Assembly: GCA_013298215.1 (NCBI GenBank)
Contig: JAAFKE010000002.1
Coordinates: 1-64,000, forward strand
Length of the DNA: 64,000 nt
Direction of reading: 5' to 3'
DNA from: Cytophagales bacterium
GTDB taxonomy: Bacteria; Bacteroidota; Bacteroidia; Cytophagales; Spirosomataceae
Position numbers and translations under genes: made by a program. Positions 17,242-26,661 of this stretch are shown here, in pieces. Within the stretch, counting starts at the first letter, position 1, and every line of letters begins with the position of its first letter. The notes below the pieces were generated by a model. It did no database searches. It was not told where the DNA came from and was given only the letters and a program-made list of their open reading frames with translations.

Positions 17242-17430
17242 GGTGAGCATCGTGGTTCAAAAAGATTACATCAGACAATAGTCTGGTAACGAGTTCGTGG
17301 AAAACATCAGATTTGGAAAAAGACAGGTTTTTTCTGGTATATCTACCGTTCCATTGTAGGGTATTGTTCCATCGTTCCATGTGGTTTGTTTGCCCTGAAT
17401 CTTTGCCAACACTACATACCTCGTTCAATT
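17233..17430 (-). pseudogene. IS1-family transposase C-terminal remnant
   Basis: The minus-strand frame contains CSVGKDSGQTNHMERWNNTL, then RKNLSFSKSDVFHELVTRLL. This matches the C-terminal block of IS1-type transposases (G.tNHiERfNnTLRqr..RlVRKtLSFSK). The catalytic N-terminal part is missing and the upstream sequence in the same frame is not IS1-like. It is a degraded fragment lying against the LysR stub. Confidence 0.6.
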
Positions 17431-17572
17431 CTAATGTATCATTGTTGGCGGTCAGCTTGTAACAAAATCTAACAGATAGACAAATGGGACAATAAGGAAT
17501 GAGTTTTGAATTGTAGACGGGGCCGCCCGCGCGGTGGTTGAGTGTTGAATAATGCTTGACAATTAGCTATTT

Positions 17573-17959
17573 ATGTTTAAAAATCCAGCCACTTATTTAT
17601 TTTACGTTCCTAAGAAAGTTTGCGTAGACTGTAAATTGACATTTTATCGGGACTTTAACAGCTTTGTCAGCGGTTCAGACCTAACTTATCCTTGTCCAGA
17701 ATGCCAGAATCCAATGATACTTTTACCACACCGTTTTAGACCACCAAAGAAAACAGACGACAAAGGTTGGCAATTAGTACGATTTCTCATTGACAACGGT
17801 TTCTATTTTCAACATATTTACCAAAATGGGTCGGACGAATTGAATGGAAAACTGACAAATAATTATGTTTCTTACCCGAAGAATTTGCGAGAAGCAAAAG
17901 GATTTCATAGTTCAAACGTTTTAGGCAGCATCAATAAAAAGGGTAGGGCTTGGTTGTAG
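17573..17959 (+). CDS. Zinc-ribbon-like hypothetical protein, probably 3'-truncated
   Basis: 128 aa. Two CxxC pairs (CVDC near 18-21 and CPEC near 41-44) suggest a zinc ribbon. Then a basic-hydrophobic segment (LLPHRFRPPKKTDDKGWQ) and a region rich in aromatics (FLIDNGFYFQHIYQNG). The last 15-20 codons (from about FHSSNVLGS) read across the 3' end of the opposing fic gene, which looks like an out-of-context fusion end rather than the native terminus. AT-rich. I do not recognise a specific family function. Confidence 0.55.
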   Translation: MFKNPATYLFYVPKKVCVDCKLTFYRDFNSFVSGSDLTYPCPECQNPMILLPHRFRPPKKTDDKGWQLVRFLIDNGFYFQHIYQNGSDELNGKLTNNYVSYPKNLREAKGFHSSNVLGSINKKGRAWL

Positions 17960-18681
17960 TCGAGTTGTTCGTATTCCAAACCAAGTTTTCGCAAATTGGT
18001 ATAATAGAGCGCGTGGTGTTTATAATAGTTTTTTTCGCTTTGCAGGTACCACGCTTTGTCGCCAAGTTTTTGGGCAACGAACCATTTTTCTATTAGTCTG
18101 CCGCTTCGGCCATTGCCGTCGTTCCAAGGGTGTATTTTTACGAAAGTCAAATGAATAAATGCGGCATAGTAAAACACTTCTTCTGCACTCATTTTTTGTT
18201 TCAATAAAACAGCCACATCGCTATACCATTTATCCATTTCGGCTTTTAGTTCGTAAGGGCTTATGGCCACATATTCTATTCGTCCTTCATCAGTAGCCAC
18301 GTACATATTTTGAGTACGGAGTTTGCCTTGCTTATTGGTTTCTACTATGTTTTCACCTAATAGTATGTGGGCTTGGCTAATGTTTTGAGGTGTAAGTGCG
18401 TTGTTTTTTGCAAAAGTATAGGCATTGTAGAGGTCGTCAATTTTCTTGGTATAATCTGGTTGAAACTCAATGCCCATAGCTTTGTGTTTTATGTAACTAT
18501 CCAGTTCTATTTCTTCGCCTTCTATTTTACTACTAAAAACGGACGCAACCGAGGTATAAAAACTAAAGGTGTCGGTGCTTATTTCAGCATCTTTTAGGGC
18601 CTCAAATCTTTGGGCCAAACCATTTACTTGTTGCAAATATTGGGGCAGTAAATCGGTATTTATTAGTTTTAATTTTTCCAT
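17905..18681 (-). CDS. Fic/DOC-family protein (AMP-transferase-like)
   Basis: 258 aa from ATG 18681 (MEKLKLINTDL); the frame is open far upstream, but that part is antisense-like sequence of the tricorn gene. The Fic active-site motif is IHPWNDGNGRSGRL, with Trp where the consensus HPFxxGNGRxGR has Phe; the catalytic His and the GNGR loop are intact. An upstream SSKIEGEE fits the (S/T)xxxE(G/N) inhibitory-helix motif, so it should be an auto-inhibited class II Fic protein. Such enzymes AMPylate proteins with ATP. It lies 32 bp after the tricorn-like gene and overlaps a plus-strand gene by 55 bp at its 3' end. Confidence 0.9.
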   Translation of the reverse strand: MEKLKLINTDLLPQYLQQVNGLAQRFEALKDAEISTDTFSFYTSVASVFSSKIEGEEIELDSYIKHKAMGIEFQPDYTKKIDDLYNAYTFAKNNALTPQNISQAHILLGENIVETNKQGKLRTQNMYVATDEGRIEYVAISPYELKAEMDKWYSDVAVLLKQKMSAEEVFYYAAFIHLTFVKIHPWNDGNGRSGRLIEKWFVAQKLGDKAWYLQSEKNYYKHHALYYTNLRKLGLEYEQLDYNQALPFLLMLPKTFEL

Positions 18682-18713
18682 TATCCCCGTTCTTTTATAG
18701 CTTGTTAATAATC

Positions 18714-21700
18714 CTACTTCACCTCCTTCATCAATTCCTCCACTGCCTTTTCTAATTGCTGGTCTTTGCCTTTGCTTACGGTTTCGTAGTCGTTCCAAAC
18801 CTTGATATTTGGCTCGGTTTGGGCGTTTTCTAAGTACGTTCCCGCCATGGTTTTTACGCCCACGGGCGGCACGCCCCAGCGCAGGCTTGGGTCTTGGAGG
18901 CCCTCCCAACCCGCAAAGGTGCAGGTGCCTGGCACGGGCTGCCCCACGAGTTTGTTGAGGCTCACGGCCTGCGTCATGTGGGCGTAGCAGTGGCCGTCGG
19001 AGTAGTTGGCCTCGTTGGCGAGCGAGATGCTGGGCTTTGTCCAACGGTAGCTGGGTTCGGAGTAAATCACGCGCTTGTCGGTGGCGTTGTACATGTAGGT
19101 TTTGCCCGAAAAAAACGTGGCCAAATCCGACACCAAATCGCCGCCGCCGTTGTTGCGGGTGTCAATGACAATGCCTTTTTTGGTGGCAAATTTGCCCATT
19201 ACCTCTTCGTAAGTTACCCGAAACGGCCCGTCGCTCATGCCTGGAATGTGAATGTAGCCCAACGCGCCACCGCTCAGTTTTTCTACTTCGTCTTGGTTGC
19301 GGCGCACCCAGCGTTTGTAGAGCAGTTGGCTTTCGTCGCCCGTCGAAATGGGTTTTACGACCACCTCGCGGCGGGTAGTGCCGTCCAATAGTGCCAACAA
19401 CACGTTTTTGCCCGTTTTGCGGTTGAGGTACTGCGCCAAATCGCGGTCGGGGTTGAGGGTTTCGCCGTCAATGGCCTCAATAATTGTTCCCGTTTTGATG
19501 TTTAGATTAGCTTTGTCCAACGGCCCATCTTTGATTACTTCCTCCACGCGCACGCCTGGCCCCGCAAAGTTTACGTCATAAAACACGCCCAACGCTGCCG
19601 TAGCATCGCCGCCCGAACCGCCGCCCGAATAGCTTGCGCCCGAGTGCGACACGTTCAGCTCGCCGAGGAGTTCGCTCATCATTTCCGAAAACTCGTAGTT
19701 ATTGCCAATGTGCGGCAAATAGGCTTGGTAGTCAGGCTTGTAGCTGTCCCAGTCGATGCCGTGGAAAGTGGCCGTGTAAAACGTTTTCTTGGTGCGTCGC
19801 CAAATGTGTTCAAACATAAAAGCCCGCTCGGCGGCCACGTCGAGGTTCATGTCGCCGCTGCTGCTGATACTTTCTTGCTTGCCCGTGGCCACGTCAATTT
19901 TGGATATTTTACCGTCGGCGTTCAAGAAAATATTTTTCTGGTCTTTGTCCCACACCATGCTGCCACCGCCGTTGGCATTGAGGGCCACGAGTTGTTTGGT
20001 TTCTTTGGTGCGGAGGTTGGTAGTCCAGAGATTATAGCCTTTCTCGAAGCGCGTGAGGTAGTAAATGGCATCGCCGTCTTTGCTGATGAGCGCGTCCGAG
20101 AGGTTGGACGAATGAATCGTGAGGCGGGCTTTGCGGAGTTCGAGGCCGTCCATTTCTATCACCACGGCGGTATCTTTTTTGGCTTCTTTTTTCTTGGTGG
20201 TATCGCCTGCGGCGGGCTTGGCATTTTTTTCGTCGAGTTCTTTGGCCAAGGCCGCCTCTTCTTTGGTGAGTTTAAATTTATCGAAAGCGGCTTGGGTCAA
20301 AAACAGCGCGTAGGCATCTTGCTGACTATTACCACTTTGCGACAAACTTTTGAGTCCTTCGCGGTTGCTAAACCACAGCATGGCTTTGCCGCCCTGCACC
20401 CATTTGGCGCGGCCATCGTCGAAACCGCTTTGGGTCAGGTTCACGACTTTGCCCTGTCCGTCGGTCGAAATCAGCCCGATTTCTCCCTCGCGCACGCCAG
20501 GAATGCTGTAGTCGAACAAAAACCATTTGCCGTCGGGACTCCACTGAAAATACTGGTCGTTGTCGCCCCACGAAAACAGTTCTTGGTCGGTCAAAATGGT
20601 GCGGGTTTGTTTGGTGGCCAAGTTCAAGATTTTGAGCGTGGCGCGGTCTTCCAAAAACGCCACTTCCTTGCCATCGGGCGAGTATTCGGGTTGGTAGTTT
20701 TCTTTGTCGTTGGCAATCAAGGCCGTTTCTTTCAACACCGTGGAGGCGTAGAAGTAGGGTTCTTCTTTGCGGTTGATGCGGGTTTCGTAGATTTTCCAAC
20801 TGTTGCCGCGCTCCGAAGAATAAATCAACGCCTTGCCGTCGGGCGAAAAGCCCACGCTGCGTTCTTGCTCGGGGCTGTTGGTAATGCGCTTGGTGAGGCC
20901 GCCGTCTACCGAACTTACGAACACTTCGCCCCTAAAAATATAGGCCACTTCCTTGCCATTGGGCGACACGGCCATGTCGCGCACGCCGCCGCTCACTGGC
21001 ACCACGCGCTCGTTGTTGGCGCGGGCATCGGCGGCGATGTTGATGCTTATTTTTTGGGGCTGCGCTCCCGCTTTTTGGGCGTAAATTTCTCCGTCATACC
21101 CAAAACAAAGCGTGCCATCGTTGGCCGCGCTCAAAAACCGCACGGGGTGTTTTTTGAAATTCGTAATGGCCTGACTTTGCGCGGGATTGTCCACCGAAAG
21201 TTTATGCACGTTGAACGAACCGCTGGTTTCGCTCAAATAAAACAGGCTTTTGTCGTTGTCGGCAAAAATTGGGTTGCGATCTTCGCCCGCAAAAGTGGTA
21301 AGTTTGGTGTGTTTCTGGGTTTTGGTGTCAAACAACCAAATATCGCGGGCTACTGACGACGTGTGGTGCTTACGCCAGGGGTTTTCTTGGCCTTTTTTGT
21401 CGTGATAGACCATTTTACTGCCGTCGCGGTTGTATTTTACGTCCTCGGCGGGGGTCGAAAAAACGTGCTTCACGCGCCCCCCTTTGACAGACACGCTGTA
21501 CAATTCGGGCATGTAGCCCGTCGGAAACTGCCGATTGGTAGCCACGTCTTGCCGACTGCTCCCAAAGACAACGTTTTGATTGTCGGCACTAAATTCGTAG
21601 GGAAACTCGTTGGCCGAATGAAAGGTAAGGCGTTTGGCCTCGCCGCCCTCTGCCGCAATGGTGAAGATGTCGAAATTGCCGAAGCGGTCGGAGGCGAAGG

Positions 21701-21938
21701 CAATGGTCTTGCCGTCTTTGCTCCACACGGGCATAAAATCGTGGGCTTCGTGCAAGGTGAGGGGCGTGGCCGAGCCGCCCGCAGTGGCCACTTTCCAAAG
21801 GTCGCCTTTGTAGGTAAACACAACCGTCTTGCCGTCGGGCGAAATGCTGGGATAGCGGAGCCATAAGCCCCCTTGCCCCCGGACGGGGAGCGTTATTATT
21901 GAAATTAGAAAAACAATCAGTAGCGCATTTTTTTTCAT
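18714..21938 (-). CDS. Tricorn-like S41 protease with beta-propeller and PDZ domains, exported
   Basis: 1074 aa from ATG 21938, where a signal peptide begins (MKKNALLIVFLISIITLPVR, cleavage after RGQ). Order: a long beta-propeller region with repeated PD40/WD40-like blades (SPDGKTVVFTYKGDLWKV, PVWSKDGKTIAFASDRFG, AVSPNGKEVAYIFRGEVF), a second propeller portion, a core helical domain (FMFEHIWRRTKKTFYTATFH), a PDZ domain (GVRVEEVIKDGPLDKANLN), then the S41 domain (GALGYIHIPGM, GIVIDTRNNGGGDLVSDLAT). The arrangement equals tricorn protease homologues, which trim peptides. The probable nucleophile Ser is in GGGDLVSD. A Lys/Glu-rich low-complexity linker (about 610-640) separates the propellers from the rest. 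Confidence 0.92.
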   Translation of the reverse strand: MKKNALLIVFLISIITLPVRGQGGLWLRYPSISPDGKTVVFTYKGDLWKVATAGGSATPLTLHEAHDFMPVWSKDGKTIAFASDRFGNFDIFTIAAEGGEAKRLTFHSANEFPYEFSADNQNVVFGSSRQDVATNRQFPTGYMPELYSVSVKGGRVKHVFSTPAEDVKYNRDGSKMVYHDKKGQENPWRKHHTSSVARDIWLFDTKTQKHTKLTTFAGEDRNPIFADNDKSLFYLSETSGSFNVHKLSVDNPAQSQAITNFKKHPVRFLSAANDGTLCFGYDGEIYAQKAGAQPQKISINIAADARANNERVVPVSGGVRDMAVSPNGKEVAYIFRGEVFVSSVDGGLTKRITNSPEQERSVGFSPDGKALIYSSERGNSWKIYETRINRKEEPYFYASTVLKETALIANDKENYQPEYSPDGKEVAFLEDRATLKILNLATKQTRTILTDQELFSWGDNDQYFQWSPDGKWFLFDYSIPGVREGEIGLISTDGQGKVVNLTQSGFDDGRAKWVQGGKAMLWFSNREGLKSLSQSGNSQQDAYALFLTQAAFDKFKLTKEEAALAKELDEKNAKPAAGDTTKKKEAKKDTAVVIEMDGLELRKARLTIHSSNLSDALISKDGDAIYYLTRFEKGYNLWTTNLRTKETKQLVALNANGGGSMVWDKDQKNIFLNADGKISKIDVATGKQESISSSGDMNLDVAAERAFMFEHIWRRTKKTFYTATFHGIDWDSYKPDYQAYLPHIGNNYEFSEMMSELLGELNVSHSGASYSGGGSGGDATAALGVFYDVNFAGPGVRVEEVIKDGPLDKANLNIKTGTIIEAIDGETLNPDRDLAQYLNRKTGKNVLLALLDGTTRREVVVKPISTGDESQLLYKRWVRRNQDEVEKLSGGALGYIHIPGMSDGPFRVTYEEVMGKFATKKGIVIDTRNNGGGDLVSDLATFFSGKTYMYNATDKRVIYSEPSYRWTKPSISLANEANYSDGHCYAHMTQAVSLNKLVGQPVPGTCTFAGWEGLQDPSLRWGVPPVGVKTMAGTYLENAQTEPNIKVWNDYETVSKGKDQQLEKAVEELMKEVK

Positions 21939-22148
21939 GTCGATGTTAATATAGGGATGGGTTGAGATAAAGTTATGGATAGCATTGGAGTTGGTCATCT
22001 GGGCAACGAACCGCCTGCGGCTAATTACGCCAACGATGATCGAAAATAAACTTACGGCTATTTTGTTGCTAATATACTTGGTGTTGGCCAAACCGCAATT
22101 GGTTTGAGCACAACGAAGACACCTGGCACGATAAAAACACCGCGCGGA

Positions 22149-24050
22149 TCATTCCTTTGCTACCAGCACGATTTGATTCTTATCGGCTTTCACAATTTTT
22201 TTTCTAAAATCTACCCAACCATTGTAGGCAGCAGCAGGAAAAATGCCCTTCTCCATCGTAATTCGTCGGATGTAGGTTATCGAGTTGCCCTTTTGCTTCA
22301 CAGACGACTCATATTTGCCAAAATCTGACCTAATGGTGGTAGGTTCGGGCAAATATTCTACGGTGAAATGGTCAGGAATCTCAAAAGTCAAACTATCTAA
22401 GTCTTGATAGGCTTGCGACAATGCCAAATTATACTTGCGGTCGGTAGAAATAAGCGGCACGCTTTGGTGCCTATTGAACAAATTGGGGGTCAAAAAAAGC
22501 CTTTTTCCAGTCTTATTGGTCGTATTTCGGAGCGAAATCGTCAGTTTTTCTTCAATATACGGTATTTTGTCTCGCGTTTCTTTAAAATCAAATTGCGTTA
22601 TTTCTGCACTTGGTACGTTTAGCGTTTGGTACAGCCACTTTTTCTGTTCGTCGCTGGTCAAATTGTGCATTGCGTCCGCGTGTTCGTCTTGCTGAGTTCC
22701 TGAATAGGTAGTTGCCAGTACAGCCGTGGCATTGCCGTCGTCGAACAACTGTATATTGGCACTTCGCAACTGTCTATTGTCGCCCGAACGATAGCTGGGC
22801 GTTTTTATCAAACGACCTCCCTCATCGGTGATCAGCACCACGTGTCGGTCGGAAGTGAAGTTCCCCAAATAGCCAAACGGGTTATTTTGGCTGGTGCATT
22901 CCAACCAAATAGTATCTTTTTGAAGGGGTACGCACAAAAATAAATGGTTGAATTGAAAGGAGGGAAAATCGGTTTTTATATCAGTTTCGTCGTCGCCCGC
23001 CAAAACCAATGCTGTATGAGACGGAATACCTATTTCTTGCAACATGGCTTTCATGTAGGTACTAAGCCCTTTACAGTCGCCGTAGCCCTTGGCAGCCACT
23101 TCGTCGGCTTTCATAGATTGCCAGCCACCAATTCCCAGCTGAATACTCACGTAGCGGGTGTTGGCCTGCAAGTATTCGTACAGTTTTTTGATTTTTTCGG
23201 TGGGTGTTTTGGCGGCACTCGTTTTTGCTTTAATTGTGTTTTTCAACTGCTCAGGAAGCGCGTACCGGTTCTGATTGAGTTGGCCATAAAATCGCCCCAA
23301 ATCAGACCAAGTAGACAAGTTGCCCTGGTAGCCTTCGACTTCAAACTGGGTAGGGGCCGTAAAAACCTGGGGGATAATGTCGGTTAAATCAGGCCCAAAA
23401 GGTTCATTTTCAATGGCTTTGAGGTCTTTGCACTGCCAACTATACAGGGTGCGGTCGGTATAGTTGGTCATATTAACTGGCGAGGGCAGCAATAATTCTT
23501 TGTACCTCAACTGGAGTGCCTGGGGCATAGATACCGAAAAGCTACTTTGCTCAACCGATACACCCTCTCTTCTCCTGGGGTAGGGCGACCATTTTGGGTA
23601 AAACATCATGTTTTTAGTACTATACTCATACGAAAAAGCCACCGTGTAGGGATAGCTTTGATGCTTCAAAACCGCGTATTTTACAAAACTGTCGTCAATC
23701 GAGTTGCTGCCATCGTTGGTGCTATAGCTTTCAATATCAGCCCGTTTTAGGCGCTTCACTTTCTCGCCCGTGGCATCGTATAGTTGCGCCTCTATGTCAT
23801 TGACCTTCGTGAATTTATTGTAGGGTACTGCAAGAATGGCGTGGGATTCTCCTTTTTCGTCCAGTACCGTAATAGCCCCCGTTACTTTCATGGTGGCTTC
23901 CCCCACATTTTTGACTGTAAACTCCGTATCGTGTCGCCGCACCACAGCGTGGGCGTTTTCTTTGAGCTGCGCGGAGATAGATGCCACAGCGTACTGCTGT
24001 GCAGACAGCGTAAAGGGCAAAAGGTATACAATCAGGAACAAGTATTTCAT
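22149..24050 (-). CDS. Exported DUF3857/transglutaminase-like protein
   Basis: 633 aa with a signal peptide (MKYLFLIVYLLPFTLSAQQ). The N-terminal half is a DUF3857 beta-sandwich; the middle is a transglutaminase-like cysteine protease fold with a plausible triad: Cys in GYGDCKGLSTYMKAML, His in FNHLFLCVP and an acidic partner near WLECTSQN. The C-terminal part is again beta-rich. Such proteins are periplasmic or surface proteins of unknown role in Bacteroidota. Its ATG overlaps the stop of the upstream paralogue by ATGA, so translation was coupled to it. Confidence 0.85.
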   Translation of the reverse strand: MKYLFLIVYLLPFTLSAQQYAVASISAQLKENAHAVVRRHDTEFTVKNVGEATMKVTGAITVLDEKGESHAILAVPYNKFTKVNDIEAQLYDATGEKVKRLKRADIESYSTNDGSNSIDDSFVKYAVLKHQSYPYTVAFSYEYSTKNMMFYPKWSPYPRRREGVSVEQSSFSVSMPQALQLRYKELLLPSPVNMTNYTDRTLYSWQCKDLKAIENEPFGPDLTDIIPQVFTAPTQFEVEGYQGNLSTWSDLGRFYGQLNQNRYALPEQLKNTIKAKTSAAKTPTEKIKKLYEYLQANTRYVSIQLGIGGWQSMKADEVAAKGYGDCKGLSTYMKAMLQEIGIPSHTALVLAGDDETDIKTDFPSFQFNHLFLCVPLQKDTIWLECTSQNNPFGYLGNFTSDRHVVLITDEGGRLIKTPSYRSGDNRQLRSANIQLFDDGNATAVLATTYSGTQQDEHADAMHNLTSDEQKKWLYQTLNVPSAEITQFDFKETRDKIPYIEEKLTISLRNTTNKTGKRLFLTPNLFNRHQSVPLISTDRKYNLALSQAYQDLDSLTFEIPDHFTVEYLPEPTTIRSDFGKYESSVKQKGNSITYIRRITMEKGIFPAAAYNGWVDFRKKIVKADKNQIVLVAKE

Positions 24051-25518
24051 CAGAGGGTCTTTTTTAATACAATCTGTTCATTGTGTTTAGCAATAATTTG
24101 GTTGTAAAACTCTTTAAGGTGTTCATATTCCTCGGCGGCATACTCTGTTTTGCGAAACTGTACCTTGCTCGAAACTGATACCTTGCTACCCGTCGAAGTA
24201 ACCGAATACGAGAACCGTCCGCCGTTGTTTGGCAATGATATTACCGCCGATTTGGGCACTTCAACGGCTGTGTAGCCCGCAGGAAGTTGGTAATTGCCCG
24301 AGAATGTTTCTTCTATCAAATACCCATAGTCCAAAGGAAAGAGTCTGTTTTCGGCCTTCAATGGGTTGGTAGTAAAGCCCTCCGATAACATTGGTTTGAG
24401 GTACATCATGTTGCCCGCCTTGGTCACGTAGTCGCTCATTGCGAGTTCATATTGGGCACTCATACTTGCATTCAGGTCGTCGTAGTTGCCATACTCAGCC
24501 TTGGTAATTTCCCAGTTGGGTTTCCCTTTTTTAACGCCCTCCAAAAACTTTTCCTTGCCTTCACTCTTAAAGTTGGTTTTCGCACTCCAACCGCTGTAGC
24601 CGCCGTAGGTTTTCAAGAAAGTGCCCGTTAGTTCCCCGTCTTCGCTGATGGAGAGATTGGCATTTTCGTACTCTCGGTCAAGCTCGGTGGGTTTTATTGG
24701 CACAAAACGATGCTCAGTAGGATGTATTAAATACCCCACTTTATTGAGGCAATTGACGGGCAACATTCCTACTTTCAAAAACGGATCGGTGGCATCGATC
24801 AAAAAGTCCTTGCCGTTTACTTGCATGCACGCCACCACATAGTTGAACTGTTTGATGAGTGCATAGCTTTGGTTGACGCGTCCGTGGCTGCGGGTGCTCA
24901 AAATAACGGGATGAACATCATAGTCCATCTCGCGCAGCAAGTCCACCAACACCAGATTTATATCGCCAGCGTCGCCTTCTTTTTTTTCAACTATTTTTTT
25001 AGCATTTTCACAATACATACTTGCTTTGCCGTCCCATTTGATAGTAGAAGTAATGTATTTGACGGCGGCATTCAATCGTTCGAGCGTGTCGGCGCTTGCA
25101 GCCTTTATCTGACTTGCAACATCTTTCAGAAATCCTGTGCGTTTGATCTGCCCCCCAAAAGACTCATTATCAAGCAGCGTTTTGTTCAAATCTGACCATT
25201 CTACTGAAAAGTTTTTGACCAATGAGCCAGGCCAATCAACTTTTGCCAATTCAAAATCGATTTTAGATACGTAATCGGAGGCGGTGGTAATGTAAGGCTC
25301 CTTGGCAAATGCAGGGGCATCTTTAATGGCAAAACGATAATAAGTGGCCTGCATGGGGCTTTGGCCCAAGGTAAAATTTATCGGTTTTGTTTCATAGACA
25401 GTCATTGGAAGGTAGCCCAGTGCAATCATTTTATAGTATAAAATATCGGGGATCGTAATGCGGTATTCACTCCAAAGCACGGGAATATCGCTCTGGAAAG
25501 TCCACGTTTTGGGGTTGT
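24050..25518 (-). pseudogene. 3' part of a DUF3857/transglutaminase-like gene split by an IS
   Basis: The protein fragment continues exactly the frame of the piece at 26662-27152 after removing the IS element: NNPKTWTFQSDIPVLWSEYR is read from 25518 downward. It contains the rest of DUF3857 and a transglutaminase-fold domain whose usual catalytic Cys position reads EGDAGDINLVLVDLLREM, so no Cys is present; a non-enzymatic role is likely, as in many members. The first in-frame start after the IS is a GTG at 25480, so a truncated protein could still be made. It overlaps the next gene by ATGA. Confidence 0.85.
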
Positions 25519-25520
25519 TA

Positions 25521-25545
25521 TACTAAGGTGAAAATGGTTTTCGGA
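25521..25545. repeat. IS630 left terminal inverted repeat
   Basis: Outer end at 25521, preceded by the TA target duplication. It differs from the right repeat only at its seventh base (G versus A). Confidence 0.93.
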
Positions 25546-25555
25546 CAGAAAATTG

Positions 25556-26593
25556 TCAAATAGAAACCTGGTCAAATCGTTGAAACTTGAGTCCGATGAA
25601 AGAACGAATATCGTGTTTATACGCATCAATATTGTCAAAAAAGGTATTAATTGCGTCTTTGAATTCCTTGAAAGTTGGATAAAACTTTGTACTGATAACG
25701 GTCTTTTTCATGAACTTCCAAAGTCTTTCAATGAAGTTTAAATTAGGTGAATAAGGCGGCAAATAAATAACCTTAATAAAATTTTGTTTAGACAGCCATT
25801 CCTTAATTTGCTTGCATTTATTAGCTCGACCATTATCTGAAAATATAGTCACTGTATTTTTAGTTAATTCATAGAATTTTGTGATTTGTTTAAATAAATT
25901 TATCGTTGAAAGACCATTAATTGTCTTATCTTGCCGAACAATAATTTCTTGTGTTAGGGGATTGTATGCCCCATTAATATTGAGCCTTTCTCTACCTGTA
26001 TTACTTTGAATCCAGCGAGGTTGCCCAGCAGGAGACCATATTTTTGAAGGCGTAGAATTATGCTGTGGATGAACAGCATCAATGAACATAATAGATTCAT
26101 TTTCAGGTAATTGTTTTATTAGTTGTTCATATTTTTCGACAAAAATAGCTTGTTTTGTTACATCGGTTTTACCTGGTAAACGGTGCATTTGTTGATGTGA
26201 TATGCCAATACGGCGAAGCATTTTTTGAAGACCACTTAATGTATATTTTACCAATATGTTTGTGGCAATAAAATGATTCAATTCCGTTTTTGTCGCAACT
26301 TTGAAGACTTTTGTATAGTCGCGTATGTGACTCATTTCAAGAGTCGATAATTTGCCAAAATAGGGAACATAATTATCATTTAACCATGACTCATTATCCG
26401 TCCGATTTAAGAACTTATTTTTCCATGTGGTTATCGTATCTTCGTCAATAAGAAGCAATTCTGAGACTTCTTTTTGACTAAATCCTTTCGCCAGCATCAA
26501 TACCATTTTTATGCGGTCGGCGCGACGTTTTACGGTCTCTTTCTTATGGAGACGTTTCAATATCTCAAAATCATTTTTACTTATTTCTAACAT
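25556..26593 (-). CDS. IS630-family transposase
   Basis: 345 aa from ATG 26593 (MLEISKNDFEIL), preceded by AGAAGAAC; an ATG at 26635 in the inverted repeat would add 14 residues. N-terminal helix-turn-helix: RIKMVLMLAKGFSQKEVSEL and a second HTH near YTLSGLQKMLRRIGIS. The DDE catalytic triad is visible: Asp in SIMFIDAVHPQHN, Asp in VTIFSDNGRAN, Glu in YSPNLNFIERLWKFMKK. No stop or frameshift; likely functional. Confidence 0.95.
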   Translation of the reverse strand: MLEISKNDFEILKRLHKKETVKRRADRIKMVLMLAKGFSQKEVSELLLIDEDTITTWKNKFLNRTDNESWLNDNYVPYFGKLSTLEMSHIRDYTKVFKVATKTELNHFIATNILVKYTLSGLQKMLRRIGISHQQMHRLPGKTDVTKQAIFVEKYEQLIKQLPENESIMFIDAVHPQHNSTPSKIWSPAGQPRWIQSNTGRERLNINGAYNPLTQEIIVRQDKTINGLSTINLFKQITKFYELTKNTVTIFSDNGRANKCKQIKEWLSKQNFIKVIYLPPYSPNLNFIERLWKFMKKTVISTKFYPTFKEFKDAINTFFDNIDAYKHDIRSFIGLKFQRFDQVSI

Positions 26594-26634
26594 TGTTCTT
26601 CTTTTTTGGCAAAGATCGGCTTTTTTCGATTTCA

Positions 26635-26659
26635 TCCGAAAACCATTTTCACTTTAGTA
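26635..26659. repeat. IS630 right terminal inverted repeat
   Basis: Mirror of the left repeat, followed by TA at 26660-26661. The transposase start lies just inside it. Confidence 0.93.
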
Positions 26660-26661
26660 TA

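Larger units (their letters stand above)
25521..26659 (-). mobile_element. Intact IS630-family insertion sequence
   Basis: 1139 bp, bounded by 25-bp terminal inverted repeats, 25521-25545 and 26635-26659, identical at 24 of 25 positions (TACTAARGTGAAAATGGTTT..., R being G on one side and A on the other). A TA duplication flanks it at 25519-25520 and 26660-26661, the IS630/Tc1-mariner hallmark. One transposase gene fills it. It is AT-rich relative to the host DNA and sits inside a DUF3857 gene. The near-perfect ends and undamaged transposase indicate a recent insertion. Confidence 0.95.

Noticed and set aside
18682-19044. N-terminal extension of the Fic frame
   Set aside because: Arg/Pro/His-rich sequence antisense-like to the tricorn gene; Fic similarity begins at MEKLKLIN (18681).
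19644-21356. 570-codon open frame on the plus strand opposite the tricorn-like gene
   Set aside because: It is the antisense of conserved beta-propeller codons, has no start region or domain, and the minus-strand product is clearly a real protein.
26594-26635. Upstream ATG of the IS630 transposase
   Set aside because: It would begin within the terminal inverted repeat and lacks a ribosome-binding site, whereas the ATG at 26593 has AGAAGAAC before it.
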